Source of the DNA: Candidatus Sabulitectum sp.
GTDB lineage: Bacteria; Fermentibacterota; Fermentibacteria; Fermentibacterales; JCC-6
DNA: 59,040 nucleotides
Reading direction: 5' to 3'
Assembly (NCBI GenBank): GCA_023145375.1
Contig: JAGLDY010000013.1
Coordinates: 90,868 to 149,907, forward strand
Positions within the stretch are counted from its first letter, which is position 1; every line of letters begins with the position of its first letter. The notes under the pieces were generated by a model. That model was not told the DNA's origin, did not search any database, and saw only the letters and a program-made list of their open reading frames with translations. Of the stretch, positions 24,366-33,930 are shown in pieces. Both the position numbers and the translations under genes were made by a program.

Positions 24366-26528
24366 TCAGTTGAACTCTGACCAGATGTCCCTGTAAATAT
24401 CGTAATTATGGCTTACGATCTCAACATACTTTTTCGTCTCATTGTAGGTGATCCTGCTGAAAAATTCCTCCTGGGAAACTGTTCCCCATCCCCACCGCAT
24501 GGCATTGTGTGGTCCTCCGTTGTAACCGGCAAGAGTTCCAGGTATGTCCCAGTCACAATCCTCACCGTAGCTGCTTATACAAGCTGTACCGTATAGAACG
24601 GAAGTAGCTGGGTCATAAAGGATATCAGGGCTGTAATGCTGTTCCCAGCCGTTCTCAATGGCAACGTATTCTGAAGTACTTGGTATCATCTGGATAAGCC
24701 CCCTGGCTCCTGCAGTGGAAAAACATGTTGGCTGGAAGGCGCTTTCCTGTTTCATAATGGACCAGAGCAATTTAGGGTCCATGTTGAAACGACCTGTTGC
24801 AGCAAGTACATCGTCACTCCACGCAGCTGGATAACGCAATCTCCAGAGGTCAAGAGGACGGTTTTCACCTGCCAGGCTCCATATCTGCCATGCAGCAGAA
24901 GGTCCCCTTTCCCACACATCGTTCGCAAGATAAAAAGGAGCAAGTCTGTAAACACTGCCTGCCTCCTCCTCTGCAAGACGGAAGAGATCCAGTGCCCATT
25001 TCCGGCAGCCTCCTTTGAGCAGAACCAGTCCATCAGTTGCATTCTGAGTCGGCTCACTTTCCGGCCTTCCATTTCTTGCCATCCAGGCTCCCAGGGGCTC
25101 CTCAATAAAGTGGGGTCGCCACCGGGGCTGTCCCAGGTATTCCCTGGCAAAAGCAGCCGGCAGGCTCTCCGGTTTTCCGCTGATAAGCCTGTCCAGAACA
25201 CCTCTTCCTGAATCATCACCGGATTCAAGTTTTAGAACACCATACCAGTACCTGGAAGAGGGCCGATAAACACTCTGGGTCCACCTGCTGTTGAAATTAC
25301 CGAAGGCTTCAATAGCTTCCGCAGTTCTTCCGGTCTTCATAAGAGCAAGACATCCATAGAACTGGGCATCATCCACAGTGGTGTTGGAAGGGTATCTGCT
25401 GACAGTTTCAGCAAAATAGGGGATCGACTGTTCCCAGAAACCGTTCTCCGCAAGAATACTACCTCTGTACCAGGGCAGATTGCTTATTCTGCTGTGAGAG
25501 GGCCAGGTGGATTCGTAACGCTCCATATACTGCATGGCCTCATCTACCCTGCCCAGAGCCGCAAGGTCTCGTCCCAGATAAATGCACGCATTGGGAGCAT
25601 CCTCTCCCCGGGGCCACCGTTCAAGGTACTCGGAAAGAAGTTGAACAGCCTGGTCATGTCTGCCAAGCCTGTCACGGGTTCTGCCTCCAAGGTAGACAAT
25701 ATGGGCCGGTGGATCAGTCGAGTTCACCGCTATGTCATAAACCTCATTCCAGAGTCCACCACTGTAAAAAGGATCGGCAACCTGGCTGGCAAGGGTAGAA
25801 TCTGCCAGCAGAGTATCTCGAAGAAGTGCATAAGCAGCTGCATGAATATCTCCCGCAGGCCACAAGTTGAACGAGTCCACAAAGTCTCTGAATCCGTAGT
25901 TACCCCTGGCCATTCCTCTGTAATGGTAGAACTTCGACCTCAGCTGGTCATCATCCCCATCCATGGCGGAATTCCAGGACAACTCCTGTAATCCCCGGGC
26001 ACCTGTGCCGAGAGCGGCCCTGTATGTGGTAAGAAGCTTGTCTTTCCCTGCGCTTCCAGGAAGATCAGAGCGGATCATATCAAGGAAATCCATGGCGAGA
26101 TGCGGGTCGGAGATCAGCAGTGATTCAGCAACCAGAAGAGCAAGATGGTCAGGTAACTGGAATTTTCCTGCAACAAGACCTGACATTATCTCAGGTGCTA
26201 TCTCTCCTCCACTCATCCGCAGTGCTCTGAACGGAGCAGAACTATCCTGATCCTCCAGGAGGATCCGGGCTATTTCCACCGGTCCCGAGGTTGATGCATC
26301 CGCGGCCTTCCAGGCAATGTCAAGCCTGTGAGGAGAATCTGGTGGTAGAAGAAGAGCAGCGCCGGCATACACGGCTGCAGCAGAGTTCCGATCTCCCGAA
26401 GCAAGAAGAGAATCAGCCCTGTGCACTTCAAAAGCGCTTCTTTCAGGATCGCTCAGCGAAGAAGGCGAGTCTGCCACCGTCCCACAGGAGACTATCAGAA
26501 AGATGCAGAAAACAAAAGCCAGTTTCAA
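24366..26528 (-). CDS. Slt-type lytic murein transglycosylase lipoprotein with TPR-like N-terminal region
   Basis: A 720-residue predicted lipoprotein (lipobox LIVSCG) starting at TTG 26528, immediately after the stop of the upstream gene, with GAGGATAAGAG as SD. Residues 25-570 are helical tetratricopeptide-like repeats, as in Slt70 and YgbF-like proteins (AVQLLSEYLERWPRGEDAPNACIYLGRDLAALG; AEAIEAFGNFNSRW). The C-terminal 130 residues are an SLT domain: catalytic Glu about residue 593 in WSIMKQESAFQP, then GARGLIQMIPST and LAGYNGGPHNAMRW. It cleaves peptidoglycan glycan strands from the periplasm. It is the last gene of a four-gene envelope operon that begins with a second transglycosylase. 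Confidence 0.9.
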   Translation of the reverse strand: MKLAFVFCIFLIVSCGTVADSPSSLSDPERSAFEVHRADSLLASGDRNSAAAVYAGAALLLPPDSPHRLDIAWKAADASTSGPVEIARILLEDQDSSAPFRALRMSGGEIAPEIMSGLVAGKFQLPDHLALLVAESLLISDPHLAMDFLDMIRSDLPGSAGKDKLLTTYRAALGTGARGLQELSWNSAMDGDDDQLRSKFYHYRGMARGNYGFRDFVDSFNLWPAGDIHAAAYALLRDTLLADSTLASQVADPFYSGGLWNEVYDIAVNSTDPPAHIVYLGGRTRDRLGRHDQAVQLLSEYLERWPRGEDAPNACIYLGRDLAALGRVDEAMQYMERYESTWPSHSRISNLPWYRGSILAENGFWEQSIPYFAETVSRYPSNTTVDDAQFYGCLALMKTGRTAEAIEAFGNFNSRWTQSVYRPSSRYWYGVLKLESGDDSGRGVLDRLISGKPESLPAAFAREYLGQPRWRPHFIEEPLGAWMARNGRPESEPTQNATDGLVLLKGGCRKWALDLFRLAEEEAGSVYRLAPFYLANDVWERGPSAAWQIWSLAGENRPLDLWRLRYPAAWSDDVLAATGRFNMDPKLLWSIMKQESAFQPTCFSTAGARGLIQMIPSTSEYVAIENGWEQHYSPDILYDPATSVLYGTACISSYGEDCDWDIPGTLAGYNGGPHNAMRWGWGTVSQEEFFSRITYNETKKYVEIVSHNYDIYRDIWSEFN

Positions 26529-27917
26529 CTAACTCTTATCCTCGTGTCCGTATCTGGCAAGCTCATCTGTAAGATCCGGGTGGTTCGGCGCGCCTCTGAG
26601 AGTTGTTTCAAGCAGCTCAACTGCTTCAGAGTGTTTATCCACTGCTGCAAGTGCCCGTGAAAGAGCAAGTACAGTCCGCACAGACATGTCAACATCCGGT
26701 ATCGCATTCTTAAGGAATTCAATGGTTTCCTCGGCTCTGCCAGTCTTAACCATGAGCATTCCCAGACCGGATATTGCAGGTTCCAGATCGGGAGATGCCT
26801 CAAGAGCCTTCCTGAAGAACTTCTCAGATTCTTCCATCTGTTCCATTGCAGCCTTGAGGTGAGCTGTGTTGCAGAGAAGCTCCGGGTTCTCCGGAGAGAG
26901 AGCAAGAGCTTCATTCAGACAAATCTCCGCTTCCGGGTACTCTGCCCGATTGAAGTGACCGATCGCCCTTGTGTTAAGATCAAAGACCTTGTCTTCCTCT
27001 ACTTTGTCGGCAAACTTGGAGGTGAGGTCCACCATTTGACTGGTCATGTCGGTACTCAGCTTTAGACCTTTCTCCAGCTCGGTCTTTATTTTATCAAGGG
27101 ATTTATTGGAGTCGGTAATGTTCTTCTCTGTCTTTTTCAGCATGGTTCCTGTGGTATCCGAAAAAGCCTTCATGGCGCCGGATATATCTTTCCCCATTTT
27201 GTCGATCTTATCCGGGACCTGCTTCACAATTTCCTGTACTTTTTTACCGGATGAAGCAAGCTCATCTTTCACTTCAGTCATACCTTTTGACAACGTCTCA
27301 ACATAATCCCGATCTTTTGAGACCTTAAGAATTTCCTCCAGCTTGTCGCAAGCCTCTGCAAGCTTTGTTTCAACGATCTCCATGGAGTTGGAGGGATCGC
27401 CGTCTTTAAGCTCTTTCAGTTTATCTGTCATCTTTAACGGCAGTTGCTCAAATGAAGATAAGAGACCCTCAAGGATGGGTTTAAGCTCCTCCATCACCTT
27501 TGCTTCCCCTATGGCTGCAGTAACCGCGTCGATCTTCTCCACAACAGGTGTAAGGTCCACAGAGGCAGAACCTTCCACTGGAGTCTGTTTCTCAAGAATA
27601 ACCTTAAGCTCATCAAACTTCTCCAGAAGAGGAGTCATGTCAGACGGGGCAGAGCCTTCCGCAGGGGTCTGCTTCTCAAGAATAACCTTGAGTTCATCGA
27701 GCTTGTCGAGAAGAGGAGTCATGTCAAATGCAACTGCTTCTCCAGCTTCCCCGGGTTCGGTAGCTTTCAGTGAAGGGGCAATATCGTCTGCGAGGACAGA
27801 ATGGATAGCATCCATCTTTTCTCCAAGACTTTCAATCTTCCTGCCAAGCCCCATGACAACCTTACCAAGCTCGATCAAAAGCTGCTCCGTTGTTAATCCA
27901 GTGGTTTTTTCAGCCAT
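26529..27917 (-). CDS. Coiled-coil protein with 28-residue tandem repeats and C-terminal TPRs
   Basis: A 462-residue soluble protein, start ATG 27917 with GGAGGAAATT just upstream (a start at 27929 lacks an SD). Three tandem 28-residue units (DMTPLLDKLDELKVILEKQ; DMTPLLEKFDELKVILEKQ; then a degenerate DLTPVVEKIDAVTAAIGE) span about residues 65-145. Residues 150-310 are long amphipathic coiled coil rich in Lys/Glu (KMGKDISGAMKAFSDTTGTM). Residues 315-440 contain three TPR units (AIGHFNRAEYPEAEICLNEA, AHLKAAMEQMEESEKFFRKA). It resembles a structural scaffold or chemoreceptor-like stalk without a methyl-accepting domain. No homologue recognised. It ends directly before the Slt start. Confidence 0.78.
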   Translation of the reverse strand: MAEKTTGLTTEQLLIELGKVVMGLGRKIESLGEKMDAIHSVLADDIAPSLKATEPGEAGEAVAFDMTPLLDKLDELKVILEKQTPAEGSAPSDMTPLLEKFDELKVILEKQTPVEGSASVDLTPVVEKIDAVTAAIGEAKVMEELKPILEGLLSSFEQLPLKMTDKLKELKDGDPSNSMEIVETKLAEACDKLEEILKVSKDRDYVETLSKGMTEVKDELASSGKKVQEIVKQVPDKIDKMGKDISGAMKAFSDTTGTMLKKTEKNITDSNKSLDKIKTELEKGLKLSTDMTSQMVDLTSKFADKVEEDKVFDLNTRAIGHFNRAEYPEAEICLNEALALSPENPELLCNTAHLKAAMEQMEESEKFFRKALEASPDLEPAISGLGMLMVKTGRAEETIEFLKNAIPDVDMSVRTVLALSRALAAVDKHSEAVELLETTLRGAPNHPDLTDELARYGHEDKS

Positions 27918-27934
27918 AATTTCCTCCATCTTTT

Positions 27935-30900
27935 CTATTTAAAATTGAACGTAATCACTTTCATTGAATTACCTGACAGCGAACTACCGCTTTTCATTTG
28001 CTGAATTGACTCTGGGTGTTTCTCCGAAAGAAGTCTTGCCACGGCATTAGCTTCCTCAGTAGAACCCATGCATTCCTGTGCATATTGAAGTCTCTGCAAA
28101 AAGCGGGGCTCGTTTGTTCTGGAATAGGCTTCCCGCCAGATGGAACAAGCAGCTATCCTCTTACCCAGACGCCACATAGCTTCTCCAAAAGCTACAGGAT
28201 CAGATGTGGCCGTGTTTGAAAGGATAACATCGAAAACCTTATTCTCTCTGAGAAGTGCTGCCGGTACATCTGAATGGGAATCTCTGATGGAAACAGCACC
28301 CTTAAGTTTATCCAGAAGAACAGAGTCACCGCGGGCAAACGAAAAAGCCTCCGAAATTCTTCCGGACATCAGCAGAAGATCAACCACTTGAGAAACTGAA
28401 AGTGACTTTTCTTCTCCCGCAGTGGGGATAAAAATATCTACTATCCTTCCAGCAGCATCGCAGTTATCCTCGCTGTTGCTCTCCAGAAGACTGGAAGCGA
28501 ACATGAACAATTCTTCAGTTGCTCCGCAGCGGATCAACATATCAACTGCAACTGCGATCTCCTCAGGGCTGGAACTGCATGGTCCATCCGGAAATAGTTG
28601 CTTAATACTGAGAACTGCCTGCTCTCTGTCTGTACAATATTCAAGAAAATCACCGCGATATTCATCGTCCCGCAAAGTATCTTTTAAAAGCCCCTCAGAA
28701 CGGTTTTCTCCAAGCTCTGAAAGTGCTACTCTGATGTCATGCGCCTGTTTGCTGTTCTCTGTTGATTCAGCAAGTACCTCAAGCTGTCTGAGAGCGTTCA
28801 GTTCCTTTCTTTCCTTCCAGAGAGAAAGGGCTTTATCTATCATCTCAACGGGAAGAACAACATCATCTGGAAGCTGCTGGAATACAAAACCGTCATGATT
28901 ACCGGCAGCAAGTAAGAGCAGCATCCCAAGAACCTTGTCTCCTGCCGTGTGCTCAGCTACTCTTTCCGCAAGGTCAGGCTGTAAGCAAAGTGCTTTAATA
29001 AGGATCCCGGATGGATCGAATGCATCAATATGGCTGGAACCTACTTCAGCAGCAAAGACAAGCCCTGGAGCATACCGGTTTTCCAGAGAATAGCTCACCC
29101 CTGCTTCAACCAGCCCCTCTGCCTGCTCAGGATCAATTTCAACAGCAGTACCCGCCGCCATGCGATACCCCTCAGGATCTCCGGAGAAGAGCCGGGCCAA
29201 GGCCAGACAACTCTGAAGCTCGGAAGAACCGGGAACCTCTGGAACAGCCATTTCCAAGTACTCCAGGACCACTTTCTGGTCAAGAAAGTCCTTAAGCGTA
29301 GCTGCTACTCCTGCACTGTCATCTGTGCTCAGCTGAGCCTGCGCAAGAGCAATTGCACTGGCAGGAGAAGCCTTTCCGGTACTGATAAACTCGGACAAAA
29401 CCTCCTTTGCAAGATGAGCGGTTCTGTCTGAAGCTGCTGCCCTGGAGAGGAACTCTGTTGCCTGCTCCCTGTTACCTGCAGCCATTGAAGCACAGCCGTG
29501 AATAAGCTGTGAAATATCCTCTTCCACAGTACTTAATCCCTGTACGGATGAAGCTGCGGTTCCAGGCATATTCCTCTCTATGAAGAAACTTAACCTGAAT
29601 AGAATTGTGTCTATGTCTGAACCAAGAACAAGCTCAGAGGCAAGTTTATCCATCCACTCTTCTGCATCTCCAGATGCCATAAGAGGAAGTAGCTTCTCCA
29701 CCACTCCTCCACGACCATTCCTGTTCAGTGCTTTAAACAGCTTCGCCGGTTTCATTGATGAGACAGAAGAAAAGGGTAGAGCAGAAACAAGAACAGTAAC
29801 CCTGTCCACCAGTGCTGGATCAGAGAGGGCTTCGGTGAGGTGTCTTGCAGTTTCCTTCAGCTTTCCTGAATGGATGCCTGCACTGGCAAGGAACAATTCT
29901 CCTGCCGGTGATGCCGGGACAAAGTCTGATGAAAGGACATCAGCGCCTCTCTTCTCCAGGATACCCTGGTCAACAATTTCAAGGAGACCATTGTCCTTCA
30001 CTTCCTCACCGGAAAGAAGAAGCTCAAGCCAGTCCTCGGCAGACTCCTTACCGCCGCCTGTATTATACCCCGCAGCAGCTCTCAACCTTCTCAATTCAGG
30101 GTGAGATCCCATAAGATCATCGAAGTTGGCAAGAACTGAAACAATGTCCTGCCTGGACTTGAGGTCCTTTCGGGCAGCAAGGTGCTTCAGAGTGGCAGCT
30201 GCCTCACCACCTCTCTTGTCAATAAGAAGAACCACAGCAAGAAGAGTCAGTACAGCTGCGCTGGTTCGATCACGTTTCAGAAGCTTCTGCAATTGTTCAA
30301 GCACCCATTCCGGAACTCGCTCCGCACTGAGTCCAAGTATTTCAACAGCGTCCTCCACAGCACCTTTCTCCACCAGGAACTCTCCGAGTTTTCCTGTAAT
30401 GAGACCTTCTCTGTCAACATCTGAATCGATAAATTTTTTGCAGATATCAACCACTGGAGAATCCACTACATCCGAACATTGGAAAGCTCTGTCCACTGAA
30501 TCCAGAGCCTGAGTGTTCTCACCTCTGGTAAGTCTTAACCGTGCCTGAAGCAGGTGTACTCTTGCACTGCCGGAAGAATTGATAACAAGATTGGTAACAG
30601 CCTGTTCAAGAGTAGATAGATTACCAAACTCATCGATGAGATCATCCAGAATAAGGCAGGCTTCATTTATCCTGCCACTTTGACCTGTCAACCTGGCAAG
30701 AGAGATCCTGGCCCTGGGTGTTTTGTCGGATGATAAAAGATCTTTCTCCACAAGTGCCATCGCTTTGTTCAGAATATCCTCTTCAGCATCGTAGAGACTG
30801 GGTAGCTCTGAAATTGCTCTTTCCGTATCGCCGATAGCAGCAAGAACAGATATCCGTTTAAGGTTGACATCCATATCTGTACCGCCAGTACGGGAGGCGA

Positions 30901-31486
30901 TCCATCCGCTAAGCCTGGCAAGGCTCTCTTCCGGGAACCTGCATCTTTCAGCGGAATCCACAAGTATATCCATGGCTGCTATGGAATCTCCCTTGTGCAG
31001 GGTAATAATTGCCCAGGCCAAAACTCTGTCAATACCGGCTCCAAGTTCTCTGCCGGTCACCCCGTTAAGAGTCTGGAAAGCACTACGGGCAGAGTCAGAA
31101 AAACGATTCACTGTCACTCTCTCTGTTCTTCCCAGAATTTCCATCAAACCCGCAAAATCCCTCTGATGCAGCCTCGATCGCCAGATAACCCTGAGCAACT
31201 CGATAGACCTTGGGAACTGAGATTGCTTCTCGTCAAGAAGACGGGAAACACTCATCCTCAAGTCAGTATGCGTTTTCATGATCTTTTCGCCGATTCTTCC
31301 ACCCAGATCAGGGTGCCCGATGTCCATGAGGAACGGTACAAGCTGGGCAGACACTTCATGATCTGATAGAAGAAGGTCAATCTCCTCTTCGATCATTACT
31401 GCCGCTTGATCCACCATGTCGTCTGAAGCAAGATCCTGAACTTTCTTAAATGCTCTCTGTGCCTTCGATCCGAATAGAAATGCCAT
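27935..31486 (-). CDS. Very large alpha-helical repeat protein, function unknown
   Basis: An 1183-residue, cysteine-poor protein, all-helical in pattern, without signal peptide or membrane segment. Repeats of roughly 35-40 residues can be followed through most of the length (for example ARISLARLTGQSGRINEACLILDDLI; ARVHLLQARLRLTRGENTQALDSVDRA; VAVVLLIDKRGGEAAATLKHLA), degenerate TPR/HEAT-like units stacked into a solenoid. The N-terminus (FLFGSKAQRAFKKVQDLASDD) is basic and may contact membrane or nucleic acid. It lies between the two transglycosylases and upstream of the coiled-coil/TPR protein, with 5- and 17-nt gaps, so all four genes are one transcription unit. It probably scaffolds the complex. 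The protein family is unknown to me. Confidence 0.75.
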   Translation of the reverse strand: MAFLFGSKAQRAFKKVQDLASDDMVDQAAVMIEEEIDLLLSDHEVSAQLVPFLMDIGHPDLGGRIGEKIMKTHTDLRMSVSRLLDEKQSQFPRSIELLRVIWRSRLHQRDFAGLMEILGRTERVTVNRFSDSARSAFQTLNGVTGRELGAGIDRVLAWAIITLHKGDSIAAMDILVDSAERCRFPEESLARLSGWIASRTGGTDMDVNLKRISVLAAIGDTERAISELPSLYDAEEDILNKAMALVEKDLLSSDKTPRARISLARLTGQSGRINEACLILDDLIDEFGNLSTLEQAVTNLVINSSGSARVHLLQARLRLTRGENTQALDSVDRAFQCSDVVDSPVVDICKKFIDSDVDREGLITGKLGEFLVEKGAVEDAVEILGLSAERVPEWVLEQLQKLLKRDRTSAAVLTLLAVVLLIDKRGGEAAATLKHLAARKDLKSRQDIVSVLANFDDLMGSHPELRRLRAAAGYNTGGGKESAEDWLELLLSGEEVKDNGLLEIVDQGILEKRGADVLSSDFVPASPAGELFLASAGIHSGKLKETARHLTEALSDPALVDRVTVLVSALPFSSVSSMKPAKLFKALNRNGRGGVVEKLLPLMASGDAEEWMDKLASELVLGSDIDTILFRLSFFIERNMPGTAASSVQGLSTVEEDISQLIHGCASMAAGNREQATEFLSRAAASDRTAHLAKEVLSEFISTGKASPASAIALAQAQLSTDDSAGVAATLKDFLDQKVVLEYLEMAVPEVPGSSELQSCLALARLFSGDPEGYRMAAGTAVEIDPEQAEGLVEAGVSYSLENRYAPGLVFAAEVGSSHIDAFDPSGILIKALCLQPDLAERVAEHTAGDKVLGMLLLLAAGNHDGFVFQQLPDDVVLPVEMIDKALSLWKERKELNALRQLEVLAESTENSKQAHDIRVALSELGENRSEGLLKDTLRDDEYRGDFLEYCTDREQAVLSIKQLFPDGPCSSSPEEIAVAVDMLIRCGATEELFMFASSLLESNSEDNCDAAGRIVDIFIPTAGEEKSLSVSQVVDLLLMSGRISEAFSFARGDSVLLDKLKGAVSIRDSHSDVPAALLRENKVFDVILSNTATSDPVAFGEAMWRLGKRIAACSIWREAYSRTNEPRFLQRLQYAQECMGSTEEANAVARLLSEKHPESIQQMKSGSSLSGNSMKVITFNFK

Positions 31487-31491
31487 AACAC

Positions 31492-32868
31492 CTACTCCGG
31501 TTTAATGATCAGGTTTTCACCAATTGATAATGCTGCTGAATTCTTATTGTTAAGTTCCATAATTTGTTCAACCGACACTCCGTACTCCCTGGCAAGGTCC
31601 CACATGGAGTCGCCAGCCTGCACGGTGTGCGTTATCTGGCTGGTCGCTCTAACTATTGTTACCGCACCAGACCCCTCCGGAGGAGTTCCTCTGAGAAGTA
31701 GTTCCTGACCTGGATGTATCACCGAAGAGGCGGGAATATCATTCCATAAAGCAACCTCTCTGGATGAAACCCCCACAAGAGCACCGATACCCCCGAGAGA
31801 GTCTCCAGACCTCACAGTATACTGAAAAAAGCCTGCTCTCACAGCAGCATCAGAATTAACTGGTATCCTGCTGCTTTCAGGCAAAAGCATGTATCCCCCC
31901 GGGAGAGGCATTGATGCACCGTTTGCATCCCTTAGATCGTTGACGGCGATACCAGTTGCCAATCCAACCGATGTCCATGAGTCACCACTTTTCACAACAT
32001 ATCTGTCTCGTCTGATAGACCAGGCAGCTTGAAAAGCAAGGGAGGCACGACTGGAAGGAACTACGACTTCCCAGTTTCGCTGCCCTGCAGGTGTAGTCTC
32101 TCTGAGAAAACCTCTGTTGTACTCTGCTAAGATTTCAGGGTCTATCCCGCTTTCAGCTGCCAGTAGCCTGAGATCCAGACCTGGAGGAACAAGTATCACA
32201 GAGAGCTCAGGTTCTTCTCTTTCCAACAGGCGTACAGCCTGAAGAGCCGCTGAGTACCGGGGTACGAAAGCGTCTGTTTCTCCGGGAAGCTCGATCATAC
32301 CGTACTGTTTCTGATGTGCATTGGAAAGAGCCCTTTGAACTGTTCCCTCGCCGCAGTTGTAAGCAGCAAGAGCAAGATGCCAGTCATTAAAAAGCCTGTT
32401 AAGATACAGTAAATAATTCGACGCTGTTCTAGTGGAAGCTGCCCAGGAATAGCGTTCATCAACTTCCTCAGTCATATCCATCTGAAGATCTCTTGCGGTA
32501 CCGCTCATGAACTGCCAGGGACCTGCTGCCCCTGCGCGGGAATAGTCACCTACATAGTAGCTGCTCTCCACCCACGGCAAAGCCACCAGATCTGAAGGTG
32601 CTCCCTGGCTTTTCAGCAGGGCTTCAAGAAGCCTCCTCATACCGCTCTTTGCCGGATAGTCATTTGAGTTGTAAACAAGATCACTGAGATGAGGTGTGTG
32701 GAGAGGTATGTTCTCTGACTCAACTCTTCCAGATGTTCCATGAAGAACCTGGAATACAGGTTGTTCCGCATAGATAGATAATTCAGTACTATCCTGCACT
32801 GCATGTGTTTGGTCGGGTACTGAAGAACCACTGCGAACCCTGATCCCTGAACAGGATGAAATAAGCAA
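31492..32868 (-). CDS. MltD-like lytic transglycosylase with two C-terminal LysM domains
   Basis: A 458-residue lipoprotein-like murein hydrolase. The SLT domain covers about residues 80-210, with catalytic Glu near residue 101 in ALPWVESSYYVGDYSRAGAAGPWQFMSGTA and AAYNCGEGTVQRAL. C-terminal LysM modules occur at about 350-400 (YTVRSGDSLGGIGALVGVSS) and 410-456 (HTVQAGDSMWDLAREYGVSV), with a weaker one at 285-330 (YVVKSGDSWTSVGLATGIAV), so possibly three. LysM binds peptidoglycan. Odd: the lipobox LLISSC lies only 5 residues after the TTG start, and the in-frame sequence upstream continues as a signal peptide without any start codon; see findings. It heads the 32868-24366 operon and is divergent from asd. 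Confidence 0.85.
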   Translation of the reverse strand: MLISSCSGIRVRSGSSVPDQTHAVQDSTELSIYAEQPVFQVLHGTSGRVESENIPLHTPHLSDLVYNSNDYPAKSGMRRLLEALLKSQGAPSDLVALPWVESSYYVGDYSRAGAAGPWQFMSGTARDLQMDMTEEVDERYSWAASTRTASNYLLYLNRLFNDWHLALAAYNCGEGTVQRALSNAHQKQYGMIELPGETDAFVPRYSAALQAVRLLEREEPELSVILVPPGLDLRLLAAESGIDPEILAEYNRGFLRETTPAGQRNWEVVVPSSRASLAFQAAWSIRRDRYVVKSGDSWTSVGLATGIAVNDLRDANGASMPLPGGYMLLPESSRIPVNSDAAVRAGFFQYTVRSGDSLGGIGALVGVSSREVALWNDIPASSVIHPGQELLLRGTPPEGSGAVTIVRATSQITHTVQAGDSMWDLAREYGVSVEQIMELNNKNSAALSIGENLIIKPE

Positions 32869-32922
32869 TATTACACCCAGAACTGGAATAACTGCCGAGT
32901 ACTTAAAAAGAGAGGTAAGAAC

Positions 32923-33903
32923 ATGATTAAGATCGGCATCGTAGGGGCCACTGGCCTGGTCGGTCGGGAAATGCTTTCTGTTCTTCAGGAAACTACCCTT
33001 TCCATTAGTGAACTAAGACTCTTTGCAACTGCAAGAAATGCAGGGCAAACACTCAACTTCAGAGGTCTCCCCCATCCTATTGAAATAATACAAAAACACT
33101 CCTGGGAAAAGGGCATGATCATTCTAGGCGCAACATCTTCGGAAACCGCCTGTAAATGGGTTCCGGATGCTCTGGATGCAGGAGCCTGTATCATTGACAA
33201 TTCCTCTGCGTACAGAATGGACGAGAATGTTCCACTTGTTGTACCGGAAGTTAACCCGGAAGCAATCAACCCCGGGCACAGATTGATAGCAAACCCCAAC
33301 TGCTCCACTATCCAGTTGGTCATGGCCCTGGGGCCACTCCGGGATGTATCTCCTATTGAATGGATATCAGTGGCAACTTACCAGTCTGTTTCCGGTGGCG
33401 GCAGAGAAGGCATTGAGACCCTGAGGCGTCAGGAACACGAGGTTCCTGGAAAGGGACACTTTCACAGAAATGTCATCTGCGAAATAGGACTTCCTGAGCC
33501 AAGTGGCTACACAGGTGAGGAGATAAAACTTATCGATGAGACCCCGAAGATCCTCGGTATTGATCTTCCTGTTTTTTCATCCTGTGCCCGTGTTCCTGTA
33601 ATGATCGGCCACACGGAATCTGTGACCGTAAAGTTTACTGAAAGAGTATCCTCAGAGAAAGTAGAACAGGCATTGGCGGAGGCTCCTGGAATATCAGTGA
33701 AAGATCTCGGGTGCCAACCTGTGGAAGCAGCGGGCACGGACAGTGTATTTGTAGGCAGGATAAGAAACCATCCAAATGATGATAGTATCATTCAGTTCTG
33801 GGTCACAGCCGATAATATCCGCAAGGGAGCTGCCCTGAACGCAATTCAAATTATGGAATTACTGGCAAAAAAATTACCGACCCGGCATAAGCTGGATCGG
33901 TAA
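32923..33903 (+). CDS. asd: Aspartate-semialdehyde dehydrogenase
   Basis: NADPH-dependent enzyme that reduces aspartyl phosphate to aspartate semialdehyde, the branch point to lysine/diaminopimelate, threonine and methionine. The 326-residue product has the nucleotide motif GIVGATGLVGREML, VPEVNPEAI, the catalytic C127 in NPNCSTIQ, the SGGGREG loop and the active-site His in CARVPVMIGHTESV. Length and order match the USG-1/Asd family of Gram-positive/archaeal-like type. AGAGGT precedes the ATG. It sits alone, divergent from the MltD-like gene. Diaminopimelate for murein is therefore made next to murein hydrolases, probably by chance. Confidence 0.95.
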   Translation: MIKIGIVGATGLVGREMLSVLQETTLSISELRLFATARNAGQTLNFRGLPHPIEIIQKHSWEKGMIILGATSSETACKWVPDALDAGACIIDNSSAYRMDENVPLVVPEVNPEAINPGHRLIANPNCSTIQLVMALGPLRDVSPIEWISVATYQSVSGGGREGIETLRRQEHEVPGKGHFHRNVICEIGLPEPSGYTGEEIKLIDETPKILGIDLPVFSSCARVPVMIGHTESVTVKFTERVSSEKVEQALAEAPGISVKDLGCQPVEAAGTDSVFVGRIRNHPNDDSIIQFWVTADNIRKGAALNAIQIMELLAKKLPTRHKLDR

Positions 33904-33910
33904 TTCTCGT

Positions 33911-33930
33911 ACCAGTTCTACTGGTTATTA
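33911..33930. terminator. Short hairpin between asd and the convergent zinc-ribbon gene
   Basis: ACCAGT (33911-33916) and ACTGGT (33920-33925) form a 6-bp stem with a 3-nt loop, followed by TATTAA on the plus strand. The stem is short and the tail is weak, so function as a terminator is uncertain. Confidence 0.3.

Noticed and set aside
27343-27942. 199-codon plus-strand frame
   Set aside because: It is antisense to the coiled-coil gene; the repeat-rich Ser/Phe sequence is a mirror of the Lys/Glu coiled coil.
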